64,000 bases of DNA from Aphelocoma coerulescens (taxonomy: Eukaryota; Chordata; Aves; Passeriformes; Corvidae). A program made the position numbers and the translations under genes. Positions within the stretch are counted from its first letter, which is position 1. The number at the start of each line of letters is the position of its first letter. The notes under the pieces are model-generated. The model did no database searches, had not been told where the DNA came from, and worked only from the letters and a program-made list of their open reading frames with translations. The stretch spans positions 1-64,000 of the forward strand of contig NW_027184084.1 of the NCBI RefSeq assembly GCF_041296385.1, written 5' to 3'. Shown in pieces: positions 20,511-30,157 of the stretch.

Positions 20511-23500
20511 AGGGGCCCTGCCTCTAGCCAGGTAGAGGAAAGGGATAATCGGGTCCTTTGGACTGTGTGGGTCCGATGGCCTGGCACAGCTGACCCACAA
20601 AAATACACGGCTTTGGTTGACACAGGCGCTCAATGTACTCGGATGCCATCAAGGTATGTGGGAGCAGAACCCATTTCTATTTGTGGGGTGACAGGAGGAT
20701 CCCAGCAGCGGACTGTACTGGAAGCTGAAGTGAGTTTAACTGGGAACGAGTGGCAGAAACACCCCATCGTGACTGGCCCGGAGGCCCCGTGCATTCTCGG
20801 CATAGACAATCTCAGAAATGGATATTTCAAGGACCCAAAAGGACATCGTTGGGCTTTTGGGATAGCTGCCGTGGAGACAGAAGATATCAGACAACTGAGT
20901 ACATTGCCTGGCCTCTCAGATGACCCGTCTGCCGTGGGACTGCTAAGAGTTGAAGAACAACAGGCACCAATCGCCACAGCAACCGTACACCGTCGGCAAT
21001 ACCGCACCGACAGAGACTCTGTGGTTCCCGTCCATGAGATGATTCGTAAACTGGAGAGCCAAGGGGTGGTCAGCAAGGCCCATTCACCTTTCAACAGCCC
21101 TATATGGCCAGTGCGTAAGTCCAACGGAGAATGGAGACTGACGGTGGATTACCGTGGCCTGAATGAAGTCACACCACCATTGAGTGCTGCTGTGCCGGAC
21201 ATGTTGGAACTTCAGTACGAGCTGGAGTCCAAAGCAGCGAAGTGGTACTCCACTATTGACATTGCCAACGCCTTCTTCTCCATTCCTTTGGCAGCAGAAT
21301 GCAGGCCCCAGTTTGCTTTCACTTGGAGGGGTGTGCAATACACCTGGAACCGACTGCCCCAGGGGTGGAAGCACAGTCCCACCATTTGCCATGGACTGAT
21401 CCAGACTGCACTGGAAAAGGGTGAGGCCCCAGAACATCTGCAATACATCGACGACATCATCGTGTGGGGAAACACAGCAAAGGAAGTATTTGAGAAAGGA
21501 GAGAAAATCATCCAGATTCTCCTGGAAGCTGGCTTTGCCATCAAAAGGAGCAAAGTCAAGGGACCTGCCCAAGAGATCCAGTTCCTGGGAGTAAAGTGGC
21601 AAGATGGACGACGTCAGATTCCCACCGAGGTCGTCAACAAGATCACTGCGATGTCTCCACCGACCAGCAAGAAGGAAACACAAGCTTTCCTAGGCGCCAT
21701 AGGTTTTTGGAGAATGCACATTCCTGAGTACAGCCAGATTGTGAGCCCTCTCTACCTGGTTACCCGAAAGAAGAACGATTTCCACTGGGGCCCTGAACAG
21801 CAGCAAGCCTTCGCCCAGATCAAACAGGAAATCGCTCATGCGGTAGCCCTTGGCCCAGTCAGGACAGGACCAGAGGTGAAGAACGTGCTCTACTCTGCAG
21901 CCGGGAGCCATGGTCTGTCCTGGAGCCTCTGGCAGAAGGTGCCTGGTGAGACTCGTGGCCGACCACTGGGATTCTGGAGCCGAAGCTACAGAGGATCGGA
22001 AGCCAACTACACTCCCACAGAGAAGGAAATCTTGGCCGCCTATGAAGGAGTCCAAGCTGCCTCAGAGGTAATCGGCACAGAGGCACAACTCCTCCTGGCA
22101 CCCCGACTACCAGTGCTGGGGTGGATGTTCAAGGGAAAGGTTCCTTCCAGGCATCACGCCACCGACACCACATGGAGCAAATGGATTGCTCTCATCACAC
22201 AGCGTGCCCGTATTGGAAACCCGACTCGCCCTGGGATTCTGGAAATTATAACAAACTGGCCTGAAGGTGAGACTTTTGGATTATCTTCTGAAGAAGAGGA
22301 AGAGCAAGTGACTCGTGCTGAGGAAGCCCCACCATATAATGAGCTACCGGAGACTGAAAGACATTATGCCCTCTTCACTGATGGTTCCTGCCGAATTGTA
22401 GGCACTAACAGGAAGTGGAAAGCTGCAGTATGGAGCCCCACACGGCAAGTTGCACAAGCTACCGAGGGACAAGGTGGATCGAGTCAGGTTGCAGAGCTTA
22501 AAGCCGTCCAGCTGGCTTTGGATATTGCTGAACGAGAGAAGTGGCCGAGGCTCTATGTCTACACCGACTCGTGGATGGTAGCTAATGCTCTGTGGGGATG
22601 GCTGGTTCGCTGGAGAAAAGCCAACTGGCAGCGCAGAGGGAAACCCATCTGGGCCGCTGAGATTTGGCAGGACGTCGCCGCCCGAGTAGAGAAGCTGACC
22701 GTGAAGGTTCGACACGTGGATGCGCACGTACCCAAGAGTCGGGCTAATGAAGAACATCGCAACAACGAGCAGGTGGACGGAGCTGCCAAGTTGAAAGTAT
22801 CACAGGTGGATCTGGACTGGCAGCACAAGGGAGAATTATTCCTAGCTCGTTGGGCCCATGATGCCTCTGGTCATCAGGGGAGAGATGCAACATACCAATG
22901 GGCCCGTGACCGAGGGGTGGACCTTACCATGGACAGCATCTCACAGGTCATCCACAGTTGTGAGACCTGTGCTGCAATCAAACAGGCCAAGCGGGTGAAG
23001 CCTCTGTGGTACGGTGGACGATGGTCAAAGTACAGGTATGGGGAAGCCTGGCAAGTTGATTACATCACCCTTCCCCAAACTCGCCAAGGCAAGCGCTACG
23101 TGTTGACCATGGTTGAAGCAACCACTGGATGGCTGGAGACCTACCCTGTGCCTCATGCTACAGCCCGGAACACCATCTTGGGCCTGGAAAAGCAAGTCCT
23201 GTGGAGACATGGCACCCCCGACAGGATCGAGTCAGACAACGGGACTCATTTTAAGAACAGCCTCATCAACACCTGGGCCAGAGAACACGGTATCGAATGG
23301 ATATATCACATTCCTTATCATGCACCAGCTGCCGGAAAAGTTGAACGCTGCAATGGACTACTTAAAACCACCCTAAAGGCACTTGGTGGGGGGACCTTCA
23401 AAAATTGGGAAGTGAACTTAGCGAAGGCTACCTGGATGGTCAATACCCGAGGGTCCATCAATCGAGCTGGTCCTGCCGAGTCCGAACCCTTGCACACAGT

Positions 23501-23705
23501 GGATGGAGATAGAGTCCCTGTGGTACACCTGAGAGGTATTTTAGGAAAGACTGTTTGGATTAATCCCACCTCAGGCAAAGGCAAACCCATCCGTGGGATT
23601 GTCTTTGCTCAAGGACCTGGTTGCACTTGGTGGGTAATGCAAAAAGATGGGGAAACCCGTTGTGTACCACAGGGAGACCTAATCTTAGGTGAGAACGGTG
23701 TGTAG
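20511..23705 (+). CDS. pol: Pol polyprotein, copy 4
   Basis: Open frame with all catalytic motifs. N82, K330, E757, D786 (numbered from the GTG at 20565); the silent T in the RT His276 codon is shared with copies 3 and 5. Combined with the copy 1/2-type gag end, the switch of variant type lies between the gag stop and the RT core of this unit. Confidence 0.9.
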   Translation, partial: RGPASSQVEERDNRVLWTVWVRWPGTADPQKYTALVDTGAQCTRMPSRYVGAEPISICGVTGGSQQRTVLEAEVSLTGNEWQKHPIVTGPEAPCILGIDNLRNGYFKDPKGHRWAFGIAAVETEDIRQLSTLPGLSDDPSAVGLLRVEEQQAPIATATVHRRQYRTDRDSVVPVHEMIRKLESQGVVSKAHSPFNSPIWPVRKSNGEWRLTVDYRGLNEVTPPLSAAVPDMLELQYELESKAAKWYSTIDIANAFFSIPLAAECRPQFAFTWRGVQYTWNRLPQGWKHSPTICHGLIQTALEKGEAPEHLQYIDDIIVWGNTAKEVFEKGEKIIQILLEAGFAIKRSKVKGPAQEIQFLGVKWQDGRRQIPTEVVNKITAMSPPTSKKETQAFLGAIGFWRMHIPEYSQIVSPLYLVTRKKNDFHWGPEQQQAFAQIKQEIAHAVALGPVRTGPEVKNVLYSAAGSHGLSWSLWQKVPGETRGRPLGFWSRSYRGSEANYTPTEKEILAAYEGVQAASEVIGTEAQLLLAPRLPVLGWMFKGKVPSRHHATDTTWSKWIALITQRARIGNPTRPGILEIITNWPEGETFGLSSEEEEEQVTRAEEAPPYNELPETERHYALFTDGSCRIVGTNRKWKAAVWSPTRQVAQATEGQGGSSQVAELKAVQLALDIAEREKWPRLYVYTDSWMVANALWGWLVRWRKANWQRRGKPIWAAEIWQDVAARVEKLTVKVRHVDAHVPKSRANEEHRNNEQVDGAAKLKVSQVDLDWQHKGELFLARWAHDASGHQGRDATYQWARDRGVDLTMDSISQVIHSCETCAAIKQAKRVKPLWYGGRWSKYRYGEAWQVDYITLPQTRQGKRYVLTMVEATTGWLETYPVPHATARNTILGLEKQVLWRHGTPDRIESDNGTHFKNSLINTWAREHGIEWIYHIPYHAPAAGKVERCNGLLKTTLKALGGGTFKNWEVNLAKATWMVNTRGSINRAGPAESEPLHTVDGDRVPVVHLRGILGKTVWINPTSGKGKPIRGIVFAQGPGCTWWVMQKDGETRCVPQGDLILGENGV

Positions 23706-23809
23706 GGTTTCATTGTATATATATATATATATGTATGTATGTGTGTTTAGAGTTTAAGAAGGTATTGATTTGGGATGCTGTAGATGGTAATAGAATACGG
23801 GGTGGATAA

Positions 23810-24362
23810 TGTCCTGGGTTGAGGTGTATTCTATTACCATCCTCATGAGCTGTTGAAATCAGGTGGGGCAGTGTTTCCTTGCCTCCTCCCCCCAGACTAT
23901 CTTTCTGTTAATGGCCCATCATTGTCCTGCCCATGACTCAGAGATAACTCCCTCCGGACTATCTTCTGTTAACGAGCCTAATCAACACTTGGCCTCATGA
24001 CTCATTACCCCATTGTGAGATGCTCCACCCAGAGGGAGGAACCAAGCATCCCATTGTGGATATAATCTGGGACTCTGAGCACCAAAGACACTGGCTCCAC
24101 TGGATTTCCAGAGGACAGGAGCTACACAGCCACCGCTGGACTTTCTGAGGAAGAGCAGACCCCTTCTACTACAGGATCACCACTTCAGAGGACTGCAGCC
24201 ACCACTCCACCAGACTGCTACCACTACCCTGCCTAATAGGGACTCAGGTCGTATCTTGACTCTGTCAGTGTTTTCTTTTACTTTCTTTTCCTTTTCTTTA
24301 ATTTCCATTAAATGGTTATTCTGACTTGGTGCCTCTCACTGGTTTGTTTTCAAACTAGTACA
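23810..24362 (+). repeat. Shared LTR between array copies 4 and 5
   Basis: A 553-bp LTR with the same termini, U3 repeats, TATA and ATTAAA as the others. Primer-binding site from 24368. Confidence 0.85.
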
Positions 24363-24440
24363 TAATTTGGCGCCCAACGTGCGGCCTACCCTGAGAGAAA
24401 GTCAGAATTCCAATCTTGTATTAACAGAAACCTATTCACC

Positions 24441-26273
24441 ATGGTGCTCAGCTTGTCTGCATGGGTTCTGTATCTTGCTCTCTATAGTTTTCCTCACATG
24501 GGGAACTACCTGCCTGTTGTGTTACTCCTGTTAAAACCAGGGACTGGTATGAGAATTGCTTTATTGGTTTATTATGTCTATAGCATAATAACCTGCGAGG
24601 CGATGAATACCATTCGGAATATATACTCAATTTTGTTTGGCTGTCCTAGTCTGGGCTCCTATGTCTGGGATCTCTTCAACAATCGCACCCAGCCCCTGGT
24701 GGGAGGAGTAGAGAGTGGTTTCTTCCAGCCGTTCAGGCCAGGCACAGCAGTTTTTGAAAATATTGAGTTCCCTCTGGATGTTAAGGATGGTATAATCTTC
24801 TTGTCAGTTCTATTCTCTTTTTTCTCTATGGCCTGCATTGTGTACACCATGCTTAGAAACAGAACGCTACTTAGTGTGGTGCAACGTCTGCTTGAGGAGG
24901 AGGTAAAAAGGAGCAAAGCAGCAAATACCATGTCTACACAGACTGCCACACAGAAAGGAAGCAAAAGCAAAGCAACAGGGTCCATCTCTACGCAGACTGA
25001 CACAGAGGAGAAAGAAACCAAATGCAAAACAACAGCATCCATCTCTACACAGGCTATCACAGAGGAGAAAGGAACCAAAAACAAAACAACAGCGTCCATG
25101 ACTACGCAGACTGACTCAGAGGAGAAAGGAACCAAAAGCACTGTCAGCGTCCCCATGCAAACTGTCACTGAACCAGAACAGCCCAAACCGATTGCAGTTG
25201 CCCCCGTGCAGAAGAAGAAATCAAAAAGCAAGTCAGTCCGCATAGTGACTGATGAGGATGCAGCAGGACCTTCACATCCAGCAGAAGAGGCAGAGCCAGA
25301 GATCATCACTCGGTCCCTATCCCTGGGTGAGCTGCGTGACCTGCGGAGGGAATTCACGTGCCAGACGAACGAGTCCGTCCTGACCTGGCTGCTCCGCTTC
25401 TGGGACGCTGCAGCCAATGACACCATTCTGGACGGAAGTGAGGCCAGGCAGCTGGGATCTCTGTCCCGGGATGTGGTCATTGACCAGGGGATCGGGAGAA
25501 CCCAAGAAACTCTCAGCCTCTGGCGGCGACTGCTTACAAGTGTCAGGGACAGGTACCTTTGTAAAGAAGACCTCCAGGTGCACCAAGGGAAATGGAGCAC
25601 AATGGAACAAGGTATCCGGTGCCTGAGGGAATTGGCTGTGCTGGAGATCATTTTCTCAGAAGACGAGAGATTTCCTAAGAGCCCAGATGGTGTCCAGTGC
25701 ACGTCACAGATGTGGTTGAGGTTCGCACGCCTTGGACCAGAGATATACTCCCGTTACCTGGCAACGCTGCAATGGAGGGAAGGTGAGGACAGGGTGGGCG
25801 TCTTGGTGAACAAACTGAGGATTTACGAGGACACCGTCACAGCCCCGTTTCGCACCCATGTCTCATCAGTGGAAACAAGTCTTTCAGCTGAGCAAGTCCG
25901 GAGTTTGATTGAAGAAGGCCATCAGAAATTGAAAAAGGAACTTAAGGAAGAGATTTACCAGATCTCGCCAGAACCAACAAGAGTCTCTGCGATTAGGAGC
26001 CGGCGTCCCCCAACCAGGGAGAGAGGATACACCCCACGAGGTAATCTCTGGTTTTTCCTTCAGGAACATGGAGAAGACATGAGTAAGTGGCATGGAAAAC
26101 CCACCTCCTCCTTAGCAGCCAGGGTACGTGAACTAAAAAGAGGGACAACTACCACAAGAAGCGCATCTAGAGTCAACATTGCTCCGGTCTCTCGCACACA
26201 GAACTCCAGACGATACCAGAATGATAGCATGACTGATCCTCTTGAAGGGACCTCAGGAACATATTCACCGTAA
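24441..26273 (+). CDS. gag: Gag, copy 5 (last unit)
   Basis: An intact 610-codon frame. It shares the G, T, C, A variant set near its 3' end with copy 3, not with its neighbour copy 4. N-terminal hydrophobic segments and TQT repeats are unchanged. Confidence 0.9.
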   Translation: MVLSLSAWVLYLALYSFPHMGNYLPVVLLLLKPGTGMRIALLVYYVYSIITCEAMNTIRNIYSILFGCPSLGSYVWDLFNNRTQPLVGGVESGFFQPFRPGTAVFENIEFPLDVKDGIIFLSVLFSFFSMACIVYTMLRNRTLLSVVQRLLEEEVKRSKAANTMSTQTATQKGSKSKATGSISTQTDTEEKETKCKTTASISTQAITEEKGTKNKTTASMTTQTDSEEKGTKSTVSVPMQTVTEPEQPKPIAVAPVQKKKSKSKSVRIVTDEDAAGPSHPAEEAEPEIITRSLSLGELRDLRREFTCQTNESVLTWLLRFWDAAANDTILDGSEARQLGSLSRDVVIDQGIGRTQETLSLWRRLLTSVRDRYLCKEDLQVHQGKWSTMEQGIRCLRELAVLEIIFSEDERFPKSPDGVQCTSQMWLRFARLGPEIYSRYLATLQWREGEDRVGVLVNKLRIYEDTVTAPFRTHVSSVETSLSAEQVRSLIEEGHQKLKKELKEEIYQISPEPTRVSAIRSRRPPTRERGYTPRGNLWFFLQEHGEDMSKWHGKPTSSLAARVRELKRGTTTTRSASRVNIAPVSRTQNSRRYQNDSMTDPLEGTSGTYSP

Positions 26274-26303
26274 GGGAGCAACATGCACCAGAACCAGGAA
26301 TAG

Positions 26304-29300
26304 AGGGGCCCTGCCTCTAGCCAGGTAGAGGAAAGGGATAATCGGGTCCTTTGGACTGTGTGGGTCCGATGGCCTGGCACAGCTGACCCACAAAAATACA
26401 CGGCTTTGGTTGACACAGGCGCTCAATGTACTCGGATGCCATCAAGGTATGTGGGAGCAGAACCCATTTCTATTTGTGGGGTGACAGGAGGATCCCAGCA
26501 GCGGACTGTACTGGAAGCTGAAGTGAGTTTAACTGGGAACGAGTGGCAGAAACACCCCATCGTGACTGGCCCGGAGGCCCCGTGCATTCTCGGCATAGAC
26601 AATCTCAGAAATGGATATTTCAAGGACCCAAAAGGACATCGTTGGGCTTTTGGGATAGCTGCCGTGGAGACAGAAGATATCAGACAACTGAGTACATTGC
26701 CTGGCCTCTCAGATGACCCGTCTGCCGTGGGACTGCTAAGAGTTGAAGAACAACAGGCACCAATCGCCACAGCAACCGTACACCGTCGGCAATACCGCAC
26801 CGACAGAGACTCTGTGGTTCCCGTCCATGAGATGATTCGTAAACTGGAGAGCCAAGGGGTGGTCAGCAAGGCCCATTCACCTTTCAACAGCCCTATATGG
26901 CCAGTGCGTAAGTCCAACGGAGAATGGAGACTGACGGTGGATTACCGTGGCCTGAATGAAGTCACACCACCATTGAGTGCTGCTGTGCCGGACATGTTGG
27001 AACTTCAGTACGAGCTGGAGTCCAAAGCAGCGAAGTGGTACTCCACTATTGACATTGCCAACGCCTTCTTCTCCATTCCTTTGGCAGCAGAATGCAGGCC
27101 CCAGTTTGCTTTCACTTGGAGGGGTGTGCAATACACCTGGAACCGACTGCCCCAGGGGTGGAAGCACAGTCCCACCATTTGCCATGGACTGATCCAGACT
27201 GCACTGGAAAAGGGTGAGGCCCCAGAACATCTGCAATACATCGACGACATCATCGTGTGGGGAAACACAGCAAAGGAAGTATTTGAGAAAGGAGAGAAAA
27301 TCATCCAGATTCTCCTGGAAGCTGGCTTTGCCATCAAAAGGAGCAAAGTCAAGGGACCTGCCCAAGAGATCCAGTTCCTGGGAGTAAAGTGGCAAGATGG
27401 ACGACGTCAGATTCCCACCGAGGTCGTCAACAAGATCACTGCGATGTCTCCACCGACCAGCAAGAAGGAAACACAAGCTTTCCTAGGCGCCATAGGTTTT
27501 TGGAGAATGCACATTCCTGAGTACAGCCAGATTGTGAGCCCTCTCTACCTGGTTACCCGAAAGAAGAACGATTTCCACTGGGGCCCTGAACAGCAGCAAG
27601 CCTTCGCCCAGATCAAACAGGAAATCGCTCATGCGGTAGCCCTTGGCCCAGTCAGGACAGGACCAGAGGTGAAGAACGTGCTCTACTCTGCAGCCGGGAG
27701 CCATGGTCTGTCCTGGAGCCTCTGGCAGAAGGTGCCTGGTGAGACTCGTGGCCGACCACTGGGATTCTGGAGCCGAAGCTACAGAGGATCGGAAGCCAAC
27801 TACACTCCCACAGAGAAGGAAATCTTGGCCGCCTATGAAGGAGTCCAAGCTGCCTCAGAGGTAATCGGCACAGAGGCACAACTCCTCCTGGCACCCCGAC
27901 TACCAGTGCTGGGGTGGATGTTCAAGGGAAAGGTTCCTTCCAGGCATCACGCCACCGACACCACATGGAGCAAATGGATTGCTCTCATCACACAGCGTGC
28001 CCGTATTGGAAACCCGACTCGCCCTGGGATTCTGGAAATTATAACAAACTGGCCTGAAGGTGAGACTTTTGGATTATCTTCTGAAGAAGAGGAAGAGCAA
28101 GTGACTCGTGCTGAGGAAGCCCCACCATATAATGAGCTACCGGAGACTGAAAGACATTATGCCCTCTTCACTGATGGTTCCTGCCGAATTGTAGGCACTA
28201 ACAGGAAGTGGAAAGCTGCAGTATGGAGCCCCACACGGCAAGTTGCACAAGCTACCGAGGGACAAGGTGGATCGAGTCAGGTTGCAGAGCTTAAAGCCGT
28301 CCAGCTGGCTTTGGATATTGCTGAACGAGAGAAGTGGCCGAGGCTCTATGTCTACACCGACTCGTGGATGGTAGCTAATGCTCTGTGGGGATGGCTGGTT
28401 CGCTGGAGAAAAGCCAACTGGCAGCGCAGAGGGAAACCCATCTGGGCCGCTGAGATTTGGCAGGACGTCGCCGCCCGAGTAGAGAAGCTGACCGTGAAGG
28501 TTCGACACGTGGATGCGCACGTACCCAAGAGTCGGGCTAATGAAGAACATCGCAACAACGAGCAGGTGGACGGAGCTGCCAAGTTGAAAGTATCACAGGT
28601 GGATCTGGACTGGCAGCACAAGGGAGAATTATTCCTAGCTCGTTGGGCCCATGATGCCTCTGGTCATCAGGGGAGAGATGCAACATACCAATGGGCCCGT
28701 GACCGAGGGGTGGACCTTACCATGGACAGCATCTCACAGGTCATCCACAGTTGTGAGACCTGTGCTGCAATCAAACAGGCCAAGCGGGTGAAGCCTCTGT
28801 GGTACGGTGGACGATGGTCAAAGTACAGGTATGGGGAAGCCTGGCAAGTTGATTACATCACCCTTCCCCAAACTCGCCAAGGCAAGCGCTACGTGTTGAC
28901 CATGGTTGAAGCAACCACTGGATGGCTGGAGACCTACCCTGTGCCTCATGCTACAGCCCGGAACACCATCTTGGGCCTGGAAAAGCAAGTCCTGTGGAGA
29001 CATGGCACCCCCGACAGGATCGAGTCAGACAACGGGACTCATTTTAAGAACAGCCTCATCAACACCTGGGCCAGAGAACACGGTATCGAATGGATATATC
29101 ACATTCCTTATCATGCACCAGCTGCCGGAAAAGTTGAACGCTGCAATGGACTACTTAAAACCACCCTAAAGGCACTTGGTGGGGGGACCTTCAAAAATTG
29201 GGAAGTGAACTTAGCGAAGGCTACCTGGATGGTCAATACCCGAGGGTCCATCAATCGAGCTGGTCCTGCCGAGTCCGAACCCTTGCACACAGTGGATGGA

Positions 29301-29498
29301 GATAGAGTCCCTGTGGTACACCTGAGAGGTATTTTAGGAAAGACTGTTTGGATTAATCCCACCTCAGGCAAAGGCAAACCCATCCGTGGGATTGTCTTTG
29401 CTCAAGGACCTGGTTGCACTTGGTGGGTAATGCAAAAAGATGGGGAAACCCGTTGTGTACCACAGGGAGACCTAATCTTAGGTGAGAACGGTGTGTAG
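26304..29498 (+). CDS. pol: Pol polyprotein, copy 5 (last unit)
   Basis: Open frame with all catalytic motifs, N82, K330, E757 and D786 (numbered from the GTG at 26358), and the silent T shared with copies 3 and 4. The TA dinucleotide run just after its stop is 19 bases long rather than 17, the only length change I found between units. Confidence 0.9.
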   Translation, partial: RGPASSQVEERDNRVLWTVWVRWPGTADPQKYTALVDTGAQCTRMPSRYVGAEPISICGVTGGSQQRTVLEAEVSLTGNEWQKHPIVTGPEAPCILGIDNLRNGYFKDPKGHRWAFGIAAVETEDIRQLSTLPGLSDDPSAVGLLRVEEQQAPIATATVHRRQYRTDRDSVVPVHEMIRKLESQGVVSKAHSPFNSPIWPVRKSNGEWRLTVDYRGLNEVTPPLSAAVPDMLELQYELESKAAKWYSTIDIANAFFSIPLAAECRPQFAFTWRGVQYTWNRLPQGWKHSPTICHGLIQTALEKGEAPEHLQYIDDIIVWGNTAKEVFEKGEKIIQILLEAGFAIKRSKVKGPAQEIQFLGVKWQDGRRQIPTEVVNKITAMSPPTSKKETQAFLGAIGFWRMHIPEYSQIVSPLYLVTRKKNDFHWGPEQQQAFAQIKQEIAHAVALGPVRTGPEVKNVLYSAAGSHGLSWSLWQKVPGETRGRPLGFWSRSYRGSEANYTPTEKEILAAYEGVQAASEVIGTEAQLLLAPRLPVLGWMFKGKVPSRHHATDTTWSKWIALITQRARIGNPTRPGILEIITNWPEGETFGLSSEEEEEQVTRAEEAPPYNELPETERHYALFTDGSCRIVGTNRKWKAAVWSPTRQVAQATEGQGGSSQVAELKAVQLALDIAEREKWPRLYVYTDSWMVANALWGWLVRWRKANWQRRGKPIWAAEIWQDVAARVEKLTVKVRHVDAHVPKSRANEEHRNNEQVDGAAKLKVSQVDLDWQHKGELFLARWAHDASGHQGRDATYQWARDRGVDLTMDSISQVIHSCETCAAIKQAKRVKPLWYGGRWSKYRYGEAWQVDYITLPQTRQGKRYVLTMVEATTGWLETYPVPHATARNTILGLEKQVLWRHGTPDRIESDNGTHFKNSLINTWAREHGIEWIYHIPYHAPAAGKVERCNGLLKTTLKALGGGTFKNWEVNLAKATWMVNTRGSINRAGPAESEPLHTVDGDRVPVVHLRGILGKTVWINPTSGKGKPIRGIVFAQGPGCTWWVMQKDGETRCVPQGDLILGENGV

Positions 29499-29604
29499 GG
29501 TTTCATTGTATATATATATATATATATGTATGTATGTGTGTTTAGAGTTTAAGAAGGTATTGATTTGGGATGCTGTAGATGGTAATAGAATACGGGGTGG
29601 ATAA

Positions 29605-30157
29605 TGTCCTGGGTTGAGGTGTATTCTATTACCATCCTCATGAGCTGTTGAAATCAGGTGGGGCAGTGTTTCCTTGCCTCCTCCCCCCAGACTATCTTTC
29701 TGTTAATGGCCCATCATTGTCCTGCCCATGACTCAGAGATAACTCCCTCCGGACTATCTTCTGTTAACGAGCCTAATCAACACTTGGCCTCATGACTCAT
29801 TACCCCATTGTGAGATGCTCCACCCAGAGGGAGGAACCAAGCATCCCATTGTGGATATAATCTGGGACTCTGAGCACCAAAGACACTGGCTCCACTGGAT
29901 TTCCAGAGGACAGGAGCTACACAGCCACCGCTGGACTTTCTGAGGAAGAGCAGACCCCTTCTACTACAGGATCACCACTTCAGAGGACTGCAGCCACCAC
30001 TCCACCAGACTGCTACCACTACCCTGCCTAATAGGGACTCAGGTCGTATCTTGACTCTGTCAGTGTTTTCTTTTACTTTCTTTTCCTTTTCTTTAATTTC
30101 CATTAAATGGTTATTCTGACTTGGTGCCTCTCACTGGTTTGTTTTCAAACTAGTACA
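29605..30157 (+). repeat. Terminal 3' LTR of the array
   Basis: The last LTR ends at ACTAGTACA (30157) and is followed by GAATCTCTC of provirus B rather than by a primer-binding site. This fixes the LTR 3' end. Pol-to-LTR distance is 107 bp instead of 105 because of one extra TA dinucleotide. Confidence 0.88.

Larger units (their letters stand above)
1..30157 (+). mobile_element. Tandem array of class III (ERVL-like) proviruses sharing LTRs
   Basis: The same 5793-bp unit repeats head to tail. Gag starts fall at 1269, 7062, 12855, 18648 and 24441, always 5793 apart. Each unit is one 553-bp LTR plus one gag-pol internal region, so adjacent proviruses share a single LTR. The window opens inside the integrase of an upstream copy and the array ends at an LTR terminus at 30157, where sequence changes abruptly to provirus B. 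The pol type (YIDD reverse transcriptase, integrase close to avian ERVL), the TGTCCTGG LTR start and the absence of env support ERVL. Copies differ by only a few substitutions seen by eye. The left end and its target duplication lie outside the window. Confidence 0.93.

Noticed and set aside
1..30157. CRISPR-like or satellite interpretation of the repeated units
   Set aside because: The units are full proviruses with LTR, primer site, gag and pol, not short repeats with spacers or a simple satellite monomer.
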